A DNA stretch of 64,000 nucleotides from Gliomastix tumulicola (GCA_001599755.1 BCHX01000001.1:3596001-3660000), one strand, 5' to 3'; counted from the first letter of the stretch, positions 21,407 to 32,659 are shown. Notes: generated from the sequence alone by a model not told the origin. Program-made: numbers and translations.

Positions 21407-22448
21407 TTAATAGCTCTCGCTGGTCCCTGTCCCGTTGTGAGGGGCCTGTGAGCCGCTGTACATGTAGTTCACGTCCGTGCTGGGTTGGACGTTGTTGGCG
21501 CCCTCGGCGGGGGTGTACTCGGCGGCCGTCGCGTCGGGGACGCTCTTTTCGCCAGGAGGAACAGGTCCGGCCCAGGCGGCGTTGCTGTCCATACCACGGT
21601 CGCGATTTGTTTGGTTCTGTTGCTATTGAGCAATTAGCACCTCTCCTCGTCCTGGGAACAATGAGTAGGGGTGATCTTTACCTCGCGATACTTTGACAGA
21701 TAGACCTTCAATGCTTCGGCGTAGTTCTCAAATCCAAGCGATGTCATTGCAAAGAGAATGTCTTCACCATTGACCGTCTTGCGCTTCTCCTGTTGGCACT
21801 TCTCCGAAGCTACGATGTTGGGTTAGTGACGGGTTGATCCAAAGCATGGGCAGGGGCAGGAGACACAAGGAGAGAGGTCGGTGACCATGGAAGCAGCAGT
21901 GCAACCTTGGATACGAGAAAGGAGATAGTGAAGGAGGAAGAAGAAGAAGAAGAAGAAGAAGAAGAATGAAAGGGTGCTGTTTACCTTCACTCGTAATGAA
22001 CGATATGAACTCGCTGACGCACTCTTGCATGCACTCCTTGGCCTCCTTTGCGATCTTAGCATTGTCCGGCAGCGCATTCTTCATGATTCGAGCGACTGGA
22101 GCAAAGTTGCGAATGTTAGCATCGACATCCTCAAACTTGTCGGCCTTTGATGAGGATCGCGAAGGCCCAGGCAAGGCTTGGGAGCCAGGCCAATCCTTGG
22201 ACGAATCGTGAGCCATTGTATGCAGGGCTGTGTTGATGGCGCGAGGACGAGCAAATCACAGAGCAGCTCCGGGGGCTTGGAAGGGACCTACCATTGGCTA
22301 TGGGGAGCCATCTGTCCTGCTCTTTTACCCCTTCAAACTCGTAGCCTGCGAGGCCGTGTGGGTCTTGGTTGTCATTCATGGCCTCTTCGTCGCCTGAGTG
22401 CGCGGCTTGCTCGACATCCTTTGGAGGAGATTGGGGAGAGTCGGACAT
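21407..22448 (-). CDS. HAP3: CCAAT-binding complex subunit HAP3 / NF-YB (HapC)
   Basis: Exons are 22448-22292, 22095-21985, 21809-21682 and 21622-21407 (203 aa). The NF-YB histone-fold core is unmistakable: EQDRWLPIAN, VARIMKNALPDNAKIAKEAK, EFISFITSEASEKCQQEKR, KTVNGEDILFAMTSLGFENY and LKVYLSKYRE. It dimerises with HapE/HAP5 (NF-YC) and, with HapB/HAP2, binds CCAAT boxes. An acidic leader of about 40 residues precedes the core and a Gly/Asn/Ser-rich tail follows. Introns 1 (196 nt) and 2 (175 nt) are long for this genome; intron 2 holds a GAA repeat. The intron 3 acceptor could be 6 nt further downstream, removing Gln-Gln, without frame change. Intron 1 contains an in-frame ATG (22216) open into exon 2. 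Confidence 0.95.
21936..21966. repeat. (GAA)n microsatellite in HAP3 intron 2
   Basis: About ten GAA units are visible on the plus strand; as read in the transcript this is a CTT pyrimidine tract inside intron 2, upstream of the acceptor at 21810. Confidence 0.85.
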
Positions 22449-25400
22449 GTTTGGCTACTTGCAGCGGCTGCTAGCGTCCTTTGTATATTTCACGGGTCGG
22501 CACAGCTGAGGCTTGCTGGCGATGATGTGTATCCCGCAGTGGGCCACCGTCGTCGCAGGATGGCACCTAGGAGTGTCTAACTCTACAGACGCACCGCAAT
22601 AGGGCCCTTTGTTTTTTTTTTTCTCTCTCCCCTGCTCTTTGCCTTTCTCGATCACTTTCTCTTGGTCTTCCCCCTTTGGCGCTTCCCCCCTTTCCGCAAG
22701 CAAGGCAAAGTGAGCCTTGGGAAGATGATCTATTTGCGGAGAGTGCGTCAATCGTGGCAACGCAAGGCACGGCGGGTGTTCCTACTCGCTGCGCGTGATT
22801 TCGCTGGTGCCTGGCCCACAGTCTCGGGGACGAATGACGCTCCTCGAGCAGGGAGTGTCGGTATCGCGAGTGGGTTGGGGAGAGAGACTCTCTCTAATGG
22901 GTCGACAGCGCAGCCCAAGAAAGCCCAGGGATGGAGAGAGAGAGGGGGGAGGGGTGGGACGACGACAACGACCCGCCAGGGTAAAAAGGGCAGACCGACG
23001 CAAGCTGGTGCCTTGGATGGACGCAGCTACCAATACCGCCTCCGACGGAGACCTCAGGCGGCACGTATTATCAGAGCAGACGGACGGGATGGCTTCGGTC
23101 GTCGGGTCGCTTGCTCGTCCGCGGGCCCAGCACAGCAGGAGCACAGCACAGCACAGCACAGCACAGCACAGCACAGCGCACAGCACAGGCAGGGTGTGTA
23201 CGGAGCGAAGGGCGCGGGCAGGTGAATCGCGCGTTGATGCGCTTACCCGATGGACAGGCGTGTTGAGGGCGCGCAAGACGGGGCGCGGGCAAGGGCAAGG
23301 TGTCGAATAGTGATGCGATGTTACACGAAGACTTGTCGCGCCGTCTCGTTCGTCAATTGCACAGAGCTGCAAGATCGCGTCAGAGCGGAGGCTCGAGGGA
23401 CCAGGGTCGTCGGGTCTAGGCAGGGCCTTTCTGGGAACAATAGGCACGTCGCAGGGTGCGTACGAGGTGTGCGTTGTCCTGGGCGCAAAATAGAGAGCAA
23501 AAAATGGTCAGGCGCGGGCGAAGAACTTGTGGTTGGTTGTATGCTGGACGTGATGGATTACCTAGTAGAGATGGAAGGGATGGATGCATTTGGCATGTGG
23601 ACCTCGCAGCCTGCAAAAGCTGTTGGGCGGGGTTCTTCTAACATTCTCCCTCATCGACCCGACAACAATTGACCACTGACATGGCACAGCGGAAAAAATG
23701 GAGCCGACCTTGCCTTAGGACAATCTGCACTAGGACACGATGGTGTGTGTGGGAGTGTGAGTGAGTGCTGCTGGTTCCTGGGGTGTGGCTCCCGCCTGAA
23801 GTTGGACTTGTTTCTCACTCCGGCCAATCTATTGATATTGACCATAGTGGCCCAAGCCCGTATTTGAGGGTGTGCAGAGAAAGCGATAGACCAGACAGAA
23901 GCCAGGGCTGAGGTCAGCAATCAAGGTATGCCTGTATCAGATCGTTTTGTTAGGTCGCAGTGCAGCTTGCAGGTGCAGCATGTCGTAGCCCAGTCTCGCG
24001 CAAGCACGTCAGTGGGTCACTCTTCCCAGCATACGGAGTACGGCCTCTGTAAGAGCTTCAAGGGGAGGAAGGACGCCACGTCCACAGCATTTTTCCAGAT
24101 TCGTACAGAGGATCCCAGGGGTGGTGATATCCTCGGACAGCAGGAGCCACCCATCCGCCTGCCTGGGCGAGGTTGCACAACTGGGAAATGGAGGCCACCC
24201 CCAAAGCCTCCTCTTCATTTCCGTCGTCGCCTCACATGGCCGTTGGCTGGCCCTCTGACATCGACAAGCACCCGGACCCGAAACACGCTCCGAGTTTGCG
24301 TCAAGGCTAGTGCCGTATGTGTACCCGATTCTGCCTACTACTCAGCACAGGACAGAGGCCATCTCGATGGATAGACGGCTAGCAGCCTACGAAATGGAGA
24401 GGCGGTGTGGGTGTGGGATGCCATGGCCAGTTTGCCAGTGTCAGCTTCCTCGACAATCGAGACTAGCAGACCGGTTAGTTGCCTAACATCACCATCCTGC
24501 CAGTTCCCTTGCCTGATGGGTAGCTACACATCAACGTGCCACTAATGCGAAGGACAATAAGAAACAGCGCTATCCAGACTCCCATCCATCCACGTCAGGT
24601 ACCGGTTGGGCAGGGGACGTGACCAAGCACACCTGCGTGGCTGAGACATGCTTCGCTGGCCAGGGATTGGACAGTCGCACAAGAGGAACTGGGTGTTTGC
24701 AGTCTCGGAAGCTCAGCTCCTCATTTGACAATGGCGCTGACACACCGCGCGCCACTGTCTGAGATACCTGGTAACCTTCCAGCATGCCTTTGCCACTGGG
24801 CAAGGGGACCCCTTCTGTGGACCTTCTCGAATGATCCTGATCAAGCCCTACGGGCGCATCACAGCCAGTCACAGTCGCCACTACGCAGATCTGATGTTCA
24901 CCAGTCCCAGGGATCCCACACCACAGGACCAGCGATGATGGGGTACAGCGCCATCCACACTTACATCAGATCCCACGCGTGACCTGGGCGCCGTCACCTC
25001 GCAGATGTGCGTTGGGAGGGGATGTACATGTGCCGTCTGTCATGCATAAGCTCAGCGATGCCTATTGGATGGAAACCTGAAAAGACAAGCTGAACCCCCA
25101 CGAAGTGCCCCAAGATCTTGAACCATCGGCTTGGTCATGTGGTTGGACGGTCGGTTCCAGCCCTACCTTGGGCATGAAAACAAAGGTACACGCCGCTCCC
25201 CCTTTCTCCGTCTCACGCAAGAAGAATGAAGCGACTATCGCAAAAACGATGACGCCTCAATCTGTTGCCCAATTTTGCGACGAAAGAATGACCCGTTTCG
25301 GGTGGGATCAGGATGGTGGGTGGCATCGGTGACTTCGCCGTGCCAGCTGGCAGCGCTATTCGCTGGCAAACCATCCATCCATCTTTCCTTTTACGCCATC

Positions 25401-26036
25401 AGCCGGCTCTCGACGACCCTAGCCATATTCCACGCTCCCTATGGATCAACAGTCAAGTTATTATGCCTAGATCGACAGATAGGTAAGCCTAATGATGGCT
25501 TTCAAACACTAATGTAATAATTCTCTATATCTATCAGCCACGGCCAGTCTACTTTAAAACCGGGAGATGCAGGACATCAAAACCAAGTCCAAGCCAAAGG
25601 CATGTGATATACAGATCTCCTCCTTCTTCTCGATGAGCATCACGTTGGGCACAAAGAGAATCACCTTTCTGCCAAGCTTGGTCCGCCTCATTCCACTGAC
25701 AACGCATTCCCCTCCCGGCCTAGCCGTGACTACTGATATACGGCCAGCCGTAGACTTTGATGGACTCGCCCCCTGCAGGGCTGGGATTCAAGTTCCGGAG
25801 AGAAGAGAGAACCAGCCCTCAATATTGAGCTCAGGAGAGACTCTCGCTGTCCGTATCAAGACCCAAATCATGCCACACAGGCCGGGTCGACGTGGCCAAC
25901 AACGCCCGCGTCGGCATATCAAGGGCGCATATCAACATCACGCTGTCGGAGCAACATATTGAAGGTGCTAAGGTCATTTTTCTTCAAGTCTGGCATGGGT
26001 ATCAGGCTACTGCCCGCGAGTTATATCGATAGTACG
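22449..26036. other. Gene-poor region of about 3.6 kb
   Basis: This is by far the longest stretch without a supported gene. Several open frames of 60-220 codons overlap on both strands around 22660-23450, but they are low in complexity (Arg/Gly/Ser/Pro) and none resembles a protein family. A GCACA tandem repeat lies at 23131-23187. From 23450 to 25960 there are frequent stops in all frames and no clear splice pattern. The left part must contain the HAP3 promoter. A non-coding RNA, a fast-evolving gene or a decayed gene cannot be excluded. Confidence 0.5.
23131..23187. repeat. GCACA pentanucleotide tandem repeat
   Basis: At least seven perfect GCACA units run from 23141 to about 23176, flanked by imperfect copies. 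It lies in non-coding sequence upstream of HAP3. Confidence 0.85.
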
Positions 26037-26780
26037 TTATTGCCGAACAACCTGGATATTGTGCTTTTTCTGCAATACACTGTGTTAGCTGTCTGGACTT
26101 GGCATGGCGAGAGGGGGATAGGACGTCAGGGAACTAACCTTCCACTTGTCCAACTCATCCTGCTTCGTCTTGTACTGCTTGACCATGTCATCCAAGACCT
26201 TTTTCAGTCCCTCCTGGTTTGTCTTTAGCGCCGGAACGACATCCTGGACCGTCCGCTGGACCAGGACACCGTTGATGAGGCGGAAGCACTTGCGGTCTCC
26301 TGAGAGAGGCTCCAGTGTCTCGAGGACTAGCCTGACGGGGGTTGCAAGACTTGCGTGTAAGCGGTGAGGTTCATTACGAGCTTTCCCAGGGCGGTGAAGT
26401 AGCGCGTGGAGACTTCGTATGGCTAATTCCGTAGCTGACGGCTGATATCATGACATGGACATGGCTCATATGAGGCGATGGAGTCGTCGACTCACCAAGC
26501 CGGGGGGGGCAAGACGTTGGAACTTGGAATCTGGAGGGGCAGATGCTGGGAGGGGAGGGGTCCTGGGCTGACTCACTTGTGCTCCTCTGCCTCCTGCTCG
26601 ATGTCGCCGATCCTCTGAGCGATCTGCTGTAGACTGTTCTTGTAGTTTGTGTATGTGGCCTGTAGGTCGACTGCGGTCCCTCAAGCGTGTGAGCATCATG
26701 AAAATTGAGGGGGGGAGAACTAGGACGGGCTGACCTTGACCCTTCTGCGCTGGCGCCTGTTGCGCCGTCGATGCGGACAT
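26037..26780 (-). CDS. PFD2: Prefoldin subunit 2 (Gim4/Pfd2)
   Basis: Exons are 26780-26735, 26670-26577, 26331-26139 and 26069-26037 (121 aa, frame checked). Prefoldin is a jellyfish-shaped hexameric chaperone that delivers unfolded actin and tubulin to the CCT chaperonin; Pfd2 is a beta-type subunit. The sequence shows an N-terminal coiled coil (SLQQIAQRIGDIEQEAEEHK), the conserved hairpin LSGDRKCFRLINGVLVQRTV, and a C-terminal coiled coil ending in DELDKWKKKHNIQVVRQ. Introns 1 and 3 are 64 and 69 nt; intron 2 is 245 nt, unusually long here. The last exon encodes only ten residues. It is head-to-head with CMC2. Confidence 0.92.
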
Positions 26781-27155
26781 GGCGGGCTGCGTCTTCTGAC
26801 TTGCGCTGTCCTCCGATACCGGAAAAGGGCCGCTTTCTCCTCGATATGCGAGGTGTCCGGTCGCAGATAGAAGTTGGCCGCGACGTCGTGAGTTTTTCGA
26901 GGAGGGAGGAGAAGACGTGGTCGTGGTTTGGTGAATGTGATTCCTGATTAATGTCACCACCATGTGAAGACCCCTCTAAAAATGCGGCGGGTGGCCCAAG
27001 CGTTTCCTGGGTCCTCTAGAACATTTCGACGGCAAAACGGCGACGACCACAATCACGACTAATTGTCAACCAACTTCCACGGGCCATCTCCTCCAGCCGC
27101 ATTTGCGTCTTGCACACAGTTCTAGCTGAGCTGATTCGACACCCATTCGCGAGCC
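26781..27155. promoter_or_regulatory. Bidirectional promoter region of PFD2 and CMC2
   Basis: Only 375 bp separate the two divergent start codons, so promoter elements and 5' leaders of both genes must lie here. No specific site is claimed. Confidence 0.55.
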
Positions 27156-27474
27156 ATGCATCCTCATCTTCACACAAAGAACGCGCTCGGTAAGCCCAGG
27201 GACCAGACACCGAGATGCTTCTTCCTTTCCTCCTCCTCGACCGTGTTTAACTGACAGATCGCCCGACCCAGCATGCGAGGACATCATCGCCGCGCTCGAG
27301 GAGTGCCACTCCAAGGGATTCATGCACAAGGCCTCCGGGGGCTGCAACTCGGCCAAGGACGCGGTCGACAGGTGTCTGCGCGAGCAGCGGTCCAAGATCC
27401 AGGCCGAGAACCGGTCGGCCGCGAGGGCGAAGCGCGACAAGATCAAGGCGGAGCAGAAGGAGCTTGGGCTGTGA
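27156..27474 (+). CDS. CMC2: Twin-CX9C mitochondrial protein Cmc2 (cytochrome c oxidase biogenesis)
   Basis: Exons are 27156-27189 and 27272-27474 (78 aa). The intron is GTAAGC...CCCAG and lies at the codon preceding the first motif Cys. Two CX9C motifs are visible, C-EDIIAALEE-C and C-NSAKDAVDR-C, which form the disulfide-linked helical hairpin of intermembrane-space proteins imported by Mia40. The start MHPHLHTKN and the order of motifs fit Cmc2, an assembly factor for respiratory complex IV. The C-terminus is a charged helix rich in Lys, Arg and Ala. It is shorter than yeast Cmc2. Divergent from PFD2. Confidence 0.9.
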
Positions 27475-27831
27475 AGGGATATCTCCCCCTACGAACCCTT
27501 CGGATATGGCATCCGGCTGTATGACTACGAGAGAAGTGCATTAGCGCTCGGGTGTCGATGGGGACTCCGATTGACGTGAGGACATCAACCGACGAAGCGA
27601 ATCGAGCCAGGCATATTACACCACTCCATGGAGGTGTCATCGACGAATGATTGGGCTACTACTGTCCATGTATAAATAAGGCATTGGCGTTTAGGGACTG
27701 GGCATGAAAAGCAGGATCATTACAACTGCCGAGTCGATCTACTAGCATTTACTATTTATGCTGTATAATAAATGTACATATGATCCGGCCTACCCGGGGC
27801 TGAGTCTCTTCGCACGCGGACCCTCCGGATT
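27475..27831. other. Convergent intergenic region between CMC2 and the TMEM14 gene
   Basis: A 357-bp region between two stop codons, probably holding both 3' UTRs. Nothing else is recognised. Confidence 0.5.
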
Positions 27832-28337
27832 TTACAGGCTCTGGCGGTATGCATTGCCAAAGGTCAGGAAGCCGAACGTCGACAGGATGCTGAGCACGAT
27901 GGGCACGGGTTTCCGGAGCCTGATGGCACGCGGGATGGCAGAGCCGCCGAGGACGACGGAGGCCAGCAGGCTCAGCTCGACGCCGTAGGACTGGCCGTTC
28001 TGGATCCGGTAGCCTCCGAGGGCGTCTGTCGCATGTCAGCCTTGCTTCCTGAGAGCTTCCCGCGCAAACCGGAGGTCTTGGTGGGAGGTTCAGTAGTAGG
28101 AGGCGGGGTTTTTATCGTCCTAGGACTCACACAGGAGACCGACTGAGCAGCCGGCAATGATGGATGGGAGAGACCTTGTCTTCAGATAGCCGATGATACC
28201 GCCGCCGGCGGTGAGGCCAGCCAGCACGAAGGAGGAGAGCTCAAGCTGTGAGGATGCCTAGGAGGGGTCACGGTGTCAACTTTGTGAGACGGAGCTTGGT
28301 GGGTGGGCTGGGGCTGAGAGTAAACCACACTTACCAT
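27832..28337 (-). CDS. TMEM14 family membrane protein
   Basis: Exons are 28337-28335, 28257-28131 and 28025-27832 (107 aa). The first coding exon is exactly the ATG codon, followed by GTAAGT; this restores the family N-terminus MASSQLELSSFVLAGL. The protein is a small four-helix Gly-rich membrane protein with the family signatures GGIIGYLKTRSLPS, ALGGYRIQNGQSYG and a final FGFLTFGNAYRQSL. TMEM14 proteins are mitochondrial or ER inner-membrane components; animal TMEM14C is linked to porphyrin transport in haem synthesis, but the fungal role is not established. It is head-to-head with OST2 (548 bp). Confidence 0.9.
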
Positions 28338-28885
28338 TTTCAATTGAACGAAGTAACTGGGTCGCGAGTAGTTTGACTTTCTGATGCTGCTGAGTCGAGG
28401 GGAACTGTCCAATTCTTCCTGAAATAAATGTGTGCTTGTAGAGACGACCACTGGACGGAGCTGTATGTGAGGCCGAAGGCCGACTGACGACATCACTGTA
28501 CCTTATTCCGAGGCCCCTCGGGTGGAGCACGGGGTTCTCAAGGTGACAATATCAATCTGTCGCTAAGCACATCTAAGATCTCATGAAAGCAGGACACCAT
28601 TGAGCTCTATTTCTACGTATGATGCATATTTTGTAGTGAAAGTAATACAACAGATTTCCAATAGATCCAGAATGAAGAAGATAAAATAGCTTTCAAGATA
28701 CTCTTGCTGAGATAATAGCTGACGTCCAACATTATGGAAGTCCCCAATATTTCTGTCTACCCCCAGGCAATCGTGGGTGGGTCCAATTGGAGCTATCGTG
28801 TCCTTGGAGCCTCGTCCAACTTCGAGATTCCAACCTCACCTCCCACTCTCTTCCCAACGAGCACTCCCGCAACCCCCCAGAAACC
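28338..28885. promoter_or_regulatory. Divergent upstream region of TMEM14 and OST2
   Basis: This 548-bp region lies between two divergent start codons. An AT-rich block is at about 28600-28730. No gene is supported. Confidence 0.5.
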
Positions 28886-29644
28886 ATGGCGCCAAAGAAA
28901 TCCCGCGAGGCGGCATCGACGACCGCGCAGACCAACGTCGCCGCCCACACGACCGCCAGCTCGGCCGCGTCGACGCCCCTCGCCGCCGTCATCCCCACGC
29001 CCAAGACGACGGGCTCGGCCACCTGGGACAAGGTCCTCGTCAACCTGTACAACCACTACGTCGACCAGACGCCCCAGCGGATCAAGCTACTAGACGTCTT
29101 CCTGGCCTTTCTCGTTGCTGTCGGAGCGCTGCAGTTCTTCTACTGCGTGTTGGTTGGCAACTTTGTACGTGTTCAGCGATCCCGCGGGACAGGTGGCAGG
29201 CAGGCAGGAGGGGGCCCCAGGCAGGGCCCTTTTGCTGTTGATTGCCTGGCAAAAACACATGGATCATGAGTTGCTGACGGTTTTCTATAGCCCTTCAATG
29301 CTTTCCTCTCCGGCTTTGGTGCCACTGTCGGCCAATTCGTCCTGACCAGTAAGCGAAGCTCCCCCCCCCCCCCCCCCCCAATCGACCGCCCAGCACTTAC
29401 CTATACTGACGAATTCGATGTGCTAGTCTCCCTGCGCATCCAAACTGCCGAAGTAAACAAGACAGAGTTCCCCAAGGTCTCTCCGGAGAGGTTCGCTACA
29501 CCCCCCCCAACTCTGCTGGAGCATGCCAATCTAGCACACTCAAGAGAGGCACGTGGCTAACAGCGGCATTCAAACAGGGCATTCGCCGACTACATTGTCT
29601 GCAGTCTTATCCTGCAGTTCTTCTGCATCAACCTCATCAACTAA
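28886..29644 (+). CDS. OST2: Oligosaccharyltransferase subunit Ost2 (DAD1 homologue)
   Basis: Exons are 28886-29164, 29291-29348, 29427-29490 and 29578-29644 (155 aa). Ost2/DAD1 is a small essential subunit of the ER oligosaccharyltransferase that transfers the lipid-linked glycan to Asn residues of nascent proteins. A Thr/Ala-rich leader of about 45 residues precedes the DAD1 core: LYNHYVDQTPQRIKLLDVFL, a membrane segment (FLVAVGALQFFYCVLVG), PFNAFLSGFGATVGQFVLT, SLRIQTAEVNK and the final membrane helix DYIVCSLILQFFCINLIN. The second intron contains a 19-base C run that may be an assembly or sequencing weak point but does not touch the coding frame. Confidence 0.94.
29361..29379. repeat. Poly-C tract in OST2 intron 2
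   Basis: Nineteen consecutive C residues follow the donor site region of OST2 intron 2. Confidence 0.9.
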
Positions 29645-29868
29645 ACGAGACTATGGCATGGGGGAATTTCCGGTTCAATGTGGAGAAATTCGAGACTTGG
29701 GCATTGTACAGTAACGATACTAAGGGTTAGAAAAGCCGGCAGGAAAGCGGATGGTTTGTTCTCCAAATAGAGAGAGATTGGTTCCTTTTTCCATCTTTTT
29801 ATCATTTATAGACATAAGGCGACGTGACATGATCCAACCATTGGCTTTAAATACAACGCCCAACATCA

Positions 29869-31026
29869 TCAACCCTTGGGAGGCCCGCCGCCAGCTTTGG
29901 GCGGAGGCGGCACCGGCGACCCCGTGCCCTTTGGCGCATTGTCCAGCTCCCGGCTCTTCTGCTCCTCCTCCTTGAAGTAGTCGTCCATGAGCGGGTTCGG
30001 GCTGTGCGCATGCCTGTCCTTCTTCTTGCCCCCTCTCGGCGGCGCACTCACCGGCGTCGAGCCTACCATCTGCGCCGGCACCAGGTAATCACCTCCAGCT
30101 GCTGCTGCTGCTGCAGGAGGCGGCGCCGTAGCAGTAGCAGCAGAAGCAGCAGCAGCAGCAGCGCCAGTCGCGGGGACGAACGACGACAACGAATCCGGGT
30201 CCTTAGCCTCGCCGTCGAACATGGTCTCCCCCGGCGCGCTGACGGGCTCGCTCAGCGGCGCGGGCAGCCTGTGCAGCGCGCCGTACCCGAGCACGCAGCC
30301 CAGCGCGCCCTCGCCGCCCCAGTCCCGGCTCGGGTGTATCGTCACCTCGCGCGTGACGTTGTACTCGTTGTTGTAGACGTGCAGCCGCAGCGGGCGGCCG
30401 ATGAAGTCCTCGACGAGCTCGCCCAGCGCCGCCTCGCCGTGCAGCGCGCCCTCGGGGCTGCCGAGGATGTAGTCGCCGTAGGGGAGGAGCGCGGCCTGGT
30501 CGGCGGGCGAGTTGGCGGCCACGTCGAGGACGTGCCAGATGTTGGCGGCGACGGCGAGCGGCGTGTACTGGAGGGAGAGGCCGAGGGCGGCCGTGTCCGC
30601 GGGGACGGAGACGTGGAGTTCCTTCGTCCTCTGGCCCTGTGGAGGTGGGATGGCAAGGTCAGTTTCTGTTGCAATGGCTGAGATGTTGGAGTCGGGCTTA
30701 CCTTGGCGTTCCACAGTCCGAGGTTCACGCTCCCGCCTGCACAGTTCCGTACCTCCTGCGCAAACAAGCTAGGATCAGGGTTATCCTATCGAAATATGGT
30801 GTTAGTCCGATACCACAGCTCACGGCAAAGTCAACCCTCAGGCGCAGGAACGTACAATTGGCCGGCCATTGATTCCCACAATGAAGTCGAACCACGGCTC
30901 GACCGAGAGCTCCAGGTTTGTGTTCCGTAGGACCTGGAAGCCGAAGGAGCCTGCGTCTTGCTGGCGGCGGTGCTGGGGAGAGTCGCCGTCGAGACGGGAC
31001 ATGAAGCGGTTCAAGGCATTGAACAT
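29869..31026 (-). CDS. GRH1: GRASP65/55 homologue (Grh1), Golgi stacking and unconventional secretion
   Basis: Exons are 31026-30856, 30785-30702 and 30636-29869 (340 aa). The N-terminus MFNALNRFMSRL is predicted to form an amphipathic helix, as in yeast Grh1, where N-acetylation supports membrane binding. Two GRASP-type PDZ domains follow: the first spans the exon junctions (GFQVLRNTNLELSVEPWFDF, INGRPIDN, GSVNLGLWNAK), the second includes YTPLAVAANIWHVLDVAANS, LLPYGDYILGSPEG and a closing block with LGCVLGYGALHRLP. The remaining 120 residues are Pro/Ala-rich and unstructured. Grh1 acts at ER exit sites and early Golgi and in unconventional secretion. It is head-to-head with the TGS1-like gene and converges with OST2. 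Confidence 0.94.
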
Positions 31027-31714
31027 GACTGCGGGGTAGCCAGATCAGATCTGGCTTTAGCTAGGGCCCCGATCGATGGTGTTTCGAGCGTCGTCGAGAG
31101 AAGGGGAGAGTGGTGGGCGAGTCTTTGGAAGTTATAGGTGGGAGCATTTAGCAAGGGAGCTGCACAACTGCGTCAGTCGTGAAGTGCTATGGGAAGGTGT
31201 CCACTTCGCGAATCCGTTGGTGCTAGTCACAGGGTGACAATAACAGCAGCCTCACGAGACTCTTCTCAATAGCTCAGAGACCTTGTGAGCGCACCTTGAT
31301 AATACCAGCCCACGTGCTTTTCAGCTGTTTATAGATGCTCTTGTTAGTCTCTCATTTTCATTTCATACAAATCTGAAAACTCAGGCTGTTTCTTCACGGT
31401 TTACATGCGAGTAGCTGCATATTATGCACTGCTTCTTTTTGTCCTTCTTGCTTAGCTCCCCTCGACATCTGGTGCAGATCTTCGACTGCTTGGCGGTGTG
31501 GGGATCAGCCTAAGGGCAGGCTGACAAAAAGAACTGCTCACAACCCATTTCTGCCTCTTCAGTCCTCAATTCAACATCGTCAACTCAATCCCAACTTGAC
31601 CTTGACATGACCGAGTCCTCGACTTTTCACAACGGCGAGCCCTCTGCTTAAGAGGCAGATCTATCCGCCCACCAACAACCGAGCTGTCAAGTGTCACATC
31701 ACCATCATCACCTC
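31027..31714. promoter_or_regulatory. Divergent upstream region of GRH1 and the TGS1-like gene
   Basis: This 688-bp stretch has no supported gene and should contain both promoters and 5' leaders. Confidence 0.5.
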
Positions 31715-32659
31715 ATGATGGGAGGGCAATCATCGAAGAAGCAACAGTTTGCTTTTGCGCCAGCCACACGGCTCGAGCTCACCGAGGAATGCCACCACTA
31801 TCAAAAGGGGGAGCAAATTCCATGGGATCTTCAAAAGTGAGTCCTTTATGCCCACGGCCCCTCGATTTTCTTCGCGATATTTGTATTTGCTTGCTGATGC
31901 TCCAGGCAGGTACTTCTCTCAGAGATACTCCATCTTCTCGCTGTATGACGAGGGGGTGTGTATGACTGATGATGCCTGGTTTGGCGTCACTCCAGAACCG
32001 GTGGCCAAGTACGTTCAAACATATGCCCGATCCCTTTACTCTACAACGCTCCCGGGTAGGCGCTGACCCTGCATCCCTTGTACAGCCAGATCGCCAATGA
32101 TATGTACGGGACAGATGCGTCCAAGACCACACTCATCGACATGTTTGGCGGCGCCGGAGGAAACACCATCGCCTTCGCGCTTTCAGAGCGATGGGAACAC
32201 ATCATCTCCATAGAGAAAGACGCCTCGACGCTAGCCTGCGCCCAGGCCAACGCAGAGATCTACGGCGTGGACGAGAGCTTCGTCTCCTGGATCCACGGCG
32301 ACAGCTTTGAGTTCCTCGACGCGCTGGTCAACAGGCCTGAGTCACTACACCCTGACTTGAGAGTCGATCTCGGGAAGACTGTAGTGTTTGCCAGCCCGCC
32401 GTGGGGCGGTCCGGGATACAGGACAGATGAGATCTTTGATCTTCACACGATGCAGCCTTACAGCCTGCAGCAGCTTCATACGGCCGCTGGCAGCATGGAT
32501 CACGCACTGTTCTTACCCAGGACGAGCGACATTCGTCAGCTTGCGAAGCTCGTTCCAGACGGCCAGACACTCGAGGTCGTTCAGTACTGTATGGAGGGCG
32601 CCAGCAAGGCCATGGTGGCCTATTTTCCGGGAAATACTCCGAGTGGTTCAGCGACCTAG
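31715..32659 (+). CDS. TGS1: Trimethylguanosine synthase (Tgs1-like RNA cap hypermethylase)
   Basis: Exons are 31715-31836, 31910-32008 and 32086-32659 (264 aa; the next codon is also ATG). Tgs1 converts the m7G cap of snRNAs and snoRNAs to 2,2,7-trimethylguanosine using S-adenosylmethionine. The methyltransferase fold is clear: the AdoMet-binding loop DMFGGAGGNTIAFAL (exon 3), the acidic strand end IISIEKDASTLACAQANAEI, and the catalytic motif SPPWGGPGY, where the Trp stacks on the guanine. The N-terminal portion YFSQRYSIFSLYDEGVCMTD lies in exon 2 and is family-specific. Little beyond the catalytic core is present, as in other fungal enzymes. Confidence 0.93.

Noticed and set aside
23131..23187. 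Repeat array considered as CRISPR-like
   Set aside because: It is a 5-bp tandem repeat with no spacers in a eukaryotic genome.
22662..23447. Overlapping open frames of 170-220 codons on both strands near the GCACA repeat
   Set aside because: Low-complexity composition caused by GC-rich and repeated sequence, no start context, no splice signals and no known domain.
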